Of a DNA stretch of 16,614 nucleotides, positions 6,401 to 16,614 are shown piece by piece. The stretch covers positions 1 through 16,614 of the forward strand of contig CABUWD010000035.1 of NCBI GenBank assembly GCA_902495155.1. The letters are read 5' to 3'. The DNA comes from an uncultured Collinsella sp. GTDB taxonomy: Bacteria; Actinomycetota; Coriobacteriia; Coriobacteriales; Coriobacteriaceae. The notes under the pieces are model-generated. The model searched no databases and was not told where the DNA came from. It was given only the letters and a program-made list of their open reading frames with translations. A program made the translations under genes and the position numbers. Position 1 is the first letter of the stretch. Every line of letters starts with the position of its first letter.

Positions 6401-6457
6401 ACAGAAAATATATGAACAGATGTTCGATACACATACATCTACCTGCGTATTTTCTGT
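6401..6457. repeat. Nested inverted repeat with LexA-like centre upstream of rpoB
   Basis: ACAGAAAATA (6401-6410) and TATTTTCTGT (6448-6457) are perfect inverted repeats 37 bp apart. Between them lies the perfect palindrome GAAC-agat-GTTC (6414-6425), which with its flanks (TGAAC...GTTCG) differs at one position from the Gram-positive/actinobacterial SOS box CGAACnnnnGTTCG. This is a plausible regulatory site; whether LexA or another dimeric repressor binds is unknown. Confidence 0.55.
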
Positions 6458-6503
6458 CGAAAAACTTTGCTACTCCAAAAACTCAATCGCGTCAAGGCTT
6501 TTC

Positions 6504-6531
6504 TTGCCGAACGGTCGGTACCTGATAAACT
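6504..6531 (+). promoter_or_regulatory. Candidate rpoBC promoter
   Basis: TTGCCG (6504-6509), a 16-bp spacer and an extended -10 TGATAAACT (6523-6531) form the best proximal promoter, giving a leader of roughly 65 nt before rpoB. A second TTGCCG (6384-6389) lies 17 bp before an AT-rich -10-like AATATA (6407-6412) just upstream of the LexA-like palindrome and could be a distal promoter. Confidence 0.5.
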
Positions 6532-6604
6532 ATTAGATTGCGATAACTGGCGAAGCTATGCCTCGCCAACCCACCGAGCATTTCCGTGAAGGAGGAAAAA
6601 CCTG

Positions 6605-10096
<3,492 letters not shown>

Positions 10097-10102
10097 TTGA
10101 CT

Positions 10103-14578
<4,476 letters not shown>

Positions 14579-14605
14579 TTTCCTAGTACGTTAACCGTCC
14601 TTCCA

Positions 14606-14642
14606 AAGACCCGTTTCCCAACAGGGAAGCGGGTCTTTTTTG
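14606..14642 (+). terminator. Intrinsic terminator of rpoBC
   Basis: AAGACCCG (14606-14613) and TTCCC pair with GGGAA and CGGGTCTT (14630-14637) around an AACA loop, followed by a run of Ts (14636-14642). Confidence 0.94.
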
Positions 14643-14650
14643 TTGAAGAA

Positions 14651-14687
14651 AACCTGCCAAAAGGGGATAGGTTTATTTTGGTAGGTT
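14651..14687. repeat. Inverted repeat upstream of the ECF sigma promoter
   Basis: AACCTGCCAAAA (14651-14662) pairs with TTTTGGTAGGTT (14676-14687) at 11 of 12 positions plus a G-U wobble, around a 13-nt loop. Within it, the 22 bases 14653-14674 recur inverted at 16458-16479 (18 of 22 identical). It lies 15 bp upstream of the predicted ECF -35, so it could be an operator, or simply one end of a dispersed repeat. Confidence 0.6.
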
Positions 14688-14702
14688 ATTCCTGCTTGAA
14701 TT

Positions 14703-14729
14703 TGAAACATTTCGTTCGGTCAAAGCGTA
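14703..14729 (+). promoter_or_regulatory. ECF-type promoter in front of the sigma factor gene
   Basis: TGAAAC (14703-14708), 17 bp and CGTA (14726-14729) match the promoter form recognised by SigW/SigX/SigM-type ECF sigma factors (TGAAAC, N16-17, CGTA/C). Its place directly in front of an ECF sigma gene indicates positive autoregulation. Confidence 0.7.
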
Positions 14730-14779
14730 TCTATGGTGAGGGCCTCAGCAAGAAACATCAGCATCACCGGGAGGTGATT

Positions 14780-15298
14780 ATGGAAGAACAAGCATTTAGA
14801 CAGGCGGTCGAAGACCACCGGGATGTCGTGTTTCGAATCGCGTTGACGTACCTGCGTGATCGCGCCGACGCCGACGATGTTGCTCAAGACGTCTTTCTTA
14901 AGTTGCTTAAAAGCGATGGAAACTTTGAAAGTTGGGAACATCTTCGTCGATGGCTTATCCGGGTCACGATCAATGAATGCAAATCTCTCTTTCGAAAGCC
15001 ATGGAGGCGTGTGGAGGATATTGAGAACCTGGCCGAGTCGCTTTCGGCGGCGCAGGATGAGACCAAGGCGGTCTTGTCAGACGTTATGCGACTTCCGGAG
15101 CGATTCCGCGTTCCCATCGTGCTCTATTACTATCTGGGCTTTTCGACCTCAGAGATTGCCGAGTTGTTGCATGTACCAGCCGCGACCGTTCGAACGCGTT
15201 TAGCTCGTGGTCGATCGAAGCTCAAATTCATCCTAGAGGAGGGCGACCGTGAAATCCAATCAAATCAAGCAGGCCTTCGAGTCCATCCAGGCCGATAG
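14780..15298 (+). CDS. ECF-type RNA polymerase sigma factor
   Basis: The 172-residue sigma70-family protein has only regions 2 and 4, the layout of extracytoplasmic-function sigma factors. Region 2 is seen as VFRIALTYLRDRADADDVAQ and DVFLKLLKS with the -10-binding WEHLRRWLIRVTINECKS; region 4 as LPERFRVPIVLYYYLGFSTS and EIAELLHVPAATVRTRLARG, a helix-turn-helix for the -35. ATG 14780 is chosen because GGGAGGTGA (14769-14777) lies just upstream; a farther in-frame GTG-type extension from 14678 has no ribosome binding site and would read through the predicted promoter. The 3' end overlaps the next gene by 50 nt, so both are surely co-translated. Codons are less G/C-ending than in rpoBC. The subgroup cannot be fixed by eye. 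Confidence 0.93.
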   Translation: MEEQAFRQAVEDHRDVVFRIALTYLRDRADADDVAQDVFLKLLKSDGNFESWEHLRRWLIRVTINECKSLFRKPWRRVEDIENLAESLSAAQDETKAVLSDVMRLPERFRVPIVLYYYLGFSTSEIAELLHVPAATVRTRLARGRSKLKFILEEGDREIQSNQAGLRVHPGR

Positions 15299-16325
15299 CG
15301 ATCTTGCAGATCGCGTCCTAAATACCGCTGCGGGTGAGCCGCTTCATCGAAAGGGTCACGCGAAGCCTCTGTATGTTGCCGTAATCGGATGTCTTGCCGG
15401 AGTGCTGGCGACCGGAGGAGTCGCCTACGCCGTTGTCAATTCCAGCTATTTTGCCTCAGCTTGGGGAAACCACGGCAACGGGGATTCCATTACCTGGACC
15501 AACGGAGGCTCATCGGGAACTAAATATACCTACACCAGAGAGTTCGGTGATGGCATCGCGCCCCAAAGCTTGGAGGGTTCAGTACAGAAGGTCAATCTGT
15601 CCGTCGAGGGCAACGGCTATACACTCGACATTCATGATATGGCTATCGATAAAAACGGTTGCGGTGCCGTGACGTTTACGTTGTCCAATCCAAATGGTGT
15701 TAACTACTACAAGCCGGCAGCAGAGACTGGCGAACTTGTTCTCTATGGTGAAGAAGAACAAGGAATCGGCACGCCCAGCATGAACTTCGGCGAGGAATGG
15801 GCTGACACACGCTGCACAATTGATAAGGACACATCAAGCGACACGGTCATTAATGGCACGATGTACTTTGCCTCGTGGGATCGCGAGCGAGATTTGGGAC
15901 ATGCGGTCACCTGGAATATCAGCTGGACGGAGGGCAAAGGTGAGGATGCGAAGGTGATCGAGGTATCGACGCCAGAGTTTAACGTCGGAGCGCACGTCGA
16001 TATAAAGGAACTCCGCTCCGATGACTCGCCTCTCGAGATCAGCCCGTTTTCTATCCAGACACACATCGATGATCTGGGCATTGACGCAGTCACGAAAAAG
16101 TTGACCGTTACCTACAAGGATGGATCGGAGCAGATTATCGAAGATGATGCTGCGGGCGCGTACAATTTATATGTCTCGCTGACGCGCAATAGCGGAGAGA
16201 ACATCTCGGTGCCGACAAAACTGATCAATGTCGATCAAGTGGTCTCGGTAACCCTTGAGGGCACGAGGTACACATCAACAGGAGAGACCGAAACAGAAGT
16301 ACCCTTTACCATCGTCTATTCGTAA
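15249..16325 (+). CDS. Membrane-anchored putative anti-sigma factor
   Basis: The 358-residue protein starts at GTG 15249 after AGAGGAGGG (15235-15243), inside the end of the sigma gene. Residues 1-40 are a short cytoplasmic helix-rich segment (IKQAFESIQADSDLADRV), 41-63 a single transmembrane helix (VAVIGCLAGVLATGGVAYAV), and 64-358 an extracytoplasmic beta-rich domain. No HxxxCxxC zinc anti-sigma motif is present. The layout and position match the DUF4179-type anti-sigma partners of ECF sigma factors: the inner segment would hold the sigma until the outer domain senses a signal. The signal and the release mechanism are unknown. The functional call is based mainly on topology and gene order, since the outer domain is not one I recognise with certainty. 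A terminator follows directly. Confidence 0.8.
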   Translation: MKSNQIKQAFESIQADSDLADRVLNTAAGEPLHRKGHAKPLYVAVIGCLAGVLATGGVAYAVVNSSYFASAWGNHGNGDSITWTNGGSSGTKYTYTREFGDGIAPQSLEGSVQKVNLSVEGNGYTLDIHDMAIDKNGCGAVTFTLSNPNGVNYYKPAAETGELVLYGEEEQGIGTPSMNFGEEWADTRCTIDKDTSSDTVINGTMYFASWDRERDLGHAVTWNISWTEGKGEDAKVIEVSTPEFNVGAHVDIKELRSDDSPLEISPFSIQTHIDDLGIDAVTKKLTVTYKDGSEQIIEDDAAGAYNLYVSLTRNSGENISVPTKLINVDQVVSVTLEGTRYTSTGETETEVPFTIVYS

Positions 16326-16331
16326 GATTTG

Positions 16332-16365
16332 GGGCCGCTTCCTACTAGGGGAAGCGGCCTCTTTT
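16332..16365 (+). terminator. Intrinsic terminator of the sigma/anti-sigma operon
   Basis: GGCCGCTTCC (16333-16342) pairs perfectly with GGAAGCGGCC (16350-16359) around a 7-nt loop, followed by TCTTTT. Confidence 0.9.
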
Positions 16366-16531
16366 GCGTTAAATGGAAACGCCGCCGATTTCCATGAGAC
16401 AGATGAGAGCAGATTACCGCTGGAGCGCGACGTTTCCCCAGATAAAACCGATCAAAAAAACCTGTCCCTATTTGGAAGGGAACGTTGCCCCGACAAGCAC
16501 GTCGGATTCCCGGCCCGGGCGGCCCGCTGTT
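16366..16531. other. Non-coding spacer with short hairpin and repeat
   Basis: No credible gene is seen. The stretch holds a 7-bp hairpin ATGGAAA/TTTCCAT (16373-16379 with 16389-16395), a 22-nt repeat AAACCTGTCCCTATTTGGAA and following GG (16458-16479) that is the inverted partner of 14653-14674, and a GC-rich stretch (16507-16528) that probably belongs to the left arm of the palindromic element that follows. Confidence 0.55.
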
Positions 16532-16614
16532 TAAGTTTGTCGCGAGTTCCGCACGCAAAGGAAAGCACTTAATGTGCTTTCCGTCTTGCGCAGGACTGTA
16601 GAGCAGCAAACTTA
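16532..16614. repeat. Palindromic element copy 2, cut by the window end
   Basis: The core matches copy 1 at fixed spacing: TTCCGCACG (16547-16555), 13 nt, loop TTAAT (16569-16573) within the hairpin GGAAAGCAC/GTGCTTTCC (16560-16568 with 16574-16582), and AGGAC (16592-16596). The outer arm TAAGTTTG (16532-16539) pairs with CAAACTTA (16607-16614) at the very end of the window. The arm sequence differs from that of copy 1 but is again self-complementary. The left arm probably reaches further into the GC-rich stretch before 16532. Confidence 0.85.

Noticed and set aside
10097..10102. TTG start for rpoC directly after the rpoB stop
   Set aside because: It is only 3 nt from AAGGAG, while GTG 10103 has a 9-nt spacing. 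The alternative adds just two residues and cannot be fully excluded.
14678..14779. Longer sigma factor from an upstream start
   Set aside because: It would translate the ECF promoter region and has no ribosome binding site; the region 2 homology begins after ATG 14780.

Overview
The window looks like a chromosomal segment of a high-GC actinobacterium of the class Coriobacteriia, most likely Collinsella or a close relative. This is inferred from the strong G/C-ending codon use, the style of the RpoB, RpoC, L10 and L7/L12 proteins, and the gut-type GH13 amylase. No search was possible, so the genus is a judgement and not a proof.

Layout. Positions 1-1121 hold the 3' part of a GH13 alpha-amylase-type glycosidase, followed 3 nt later by a family 6 hypoxanthine/uracil-DNA glycosylase (1125-1706). 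A convergent gene (2359-1703, minus) codes for a small flavodoxin-fold-like protein, and a divergent class I/II aminotransferase follows (2453-3589). A 503-bp gap then holds a 213-bp nested inverted repeat (3644-3856), a promoter, an L10-type leader and an attenuator-like terminator. After it come rplJ (4093-4614) and rplL (4717-5094), closed by a terminator. galU (5409-6317) stands as its own unit between rplL and rpoB, with a terminator on each side. rpoB (6605-10096) and rpoC (10103-14578) form one transcription unit ending in a strong terminator. An ECF sigma factor (14780-15298) and an overlapping membrane-anchored putative anti-sigma gene (15249-16325) follow, with another terminator. 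The last 95 bases hold a second, edge-truncated copy of the palindromic element core.

How the genes work together. rplJ and rplL build the ribosomal stalk and appear to be feedback-controlled through the L10 leader. rpoB and rpoC encode the two large RNA polymerase subunits. The ECF sigma and its neighbour form a typical envelope-sensing switch, with a TGAAAC-N17-CGTA promoter in front that suggests autoregulation. galU makes UDP-glucose for envelope and storage polysaccharides.

Main points of interest: (1) RpoC carries about 230 residues beyond the usual C-terminus, including a helix-hairpin-helix domain that aligns without gaps to the RNA polymerase alpha-CTD and keeps R265, N268, G296, K298 and E302; (2) RpoB fork loop 2, normally the near-invariant TRERAGFE, is replaced by a 16-residue sequence; (3) two copies of a palindromic element share a fixed core but have different, still self-complementary arms; (4) nested inverted repeats with a LexA-like centre lie upstream of rpoB; (5) a short inverted repeat pair brackets the ECF sigma operon.
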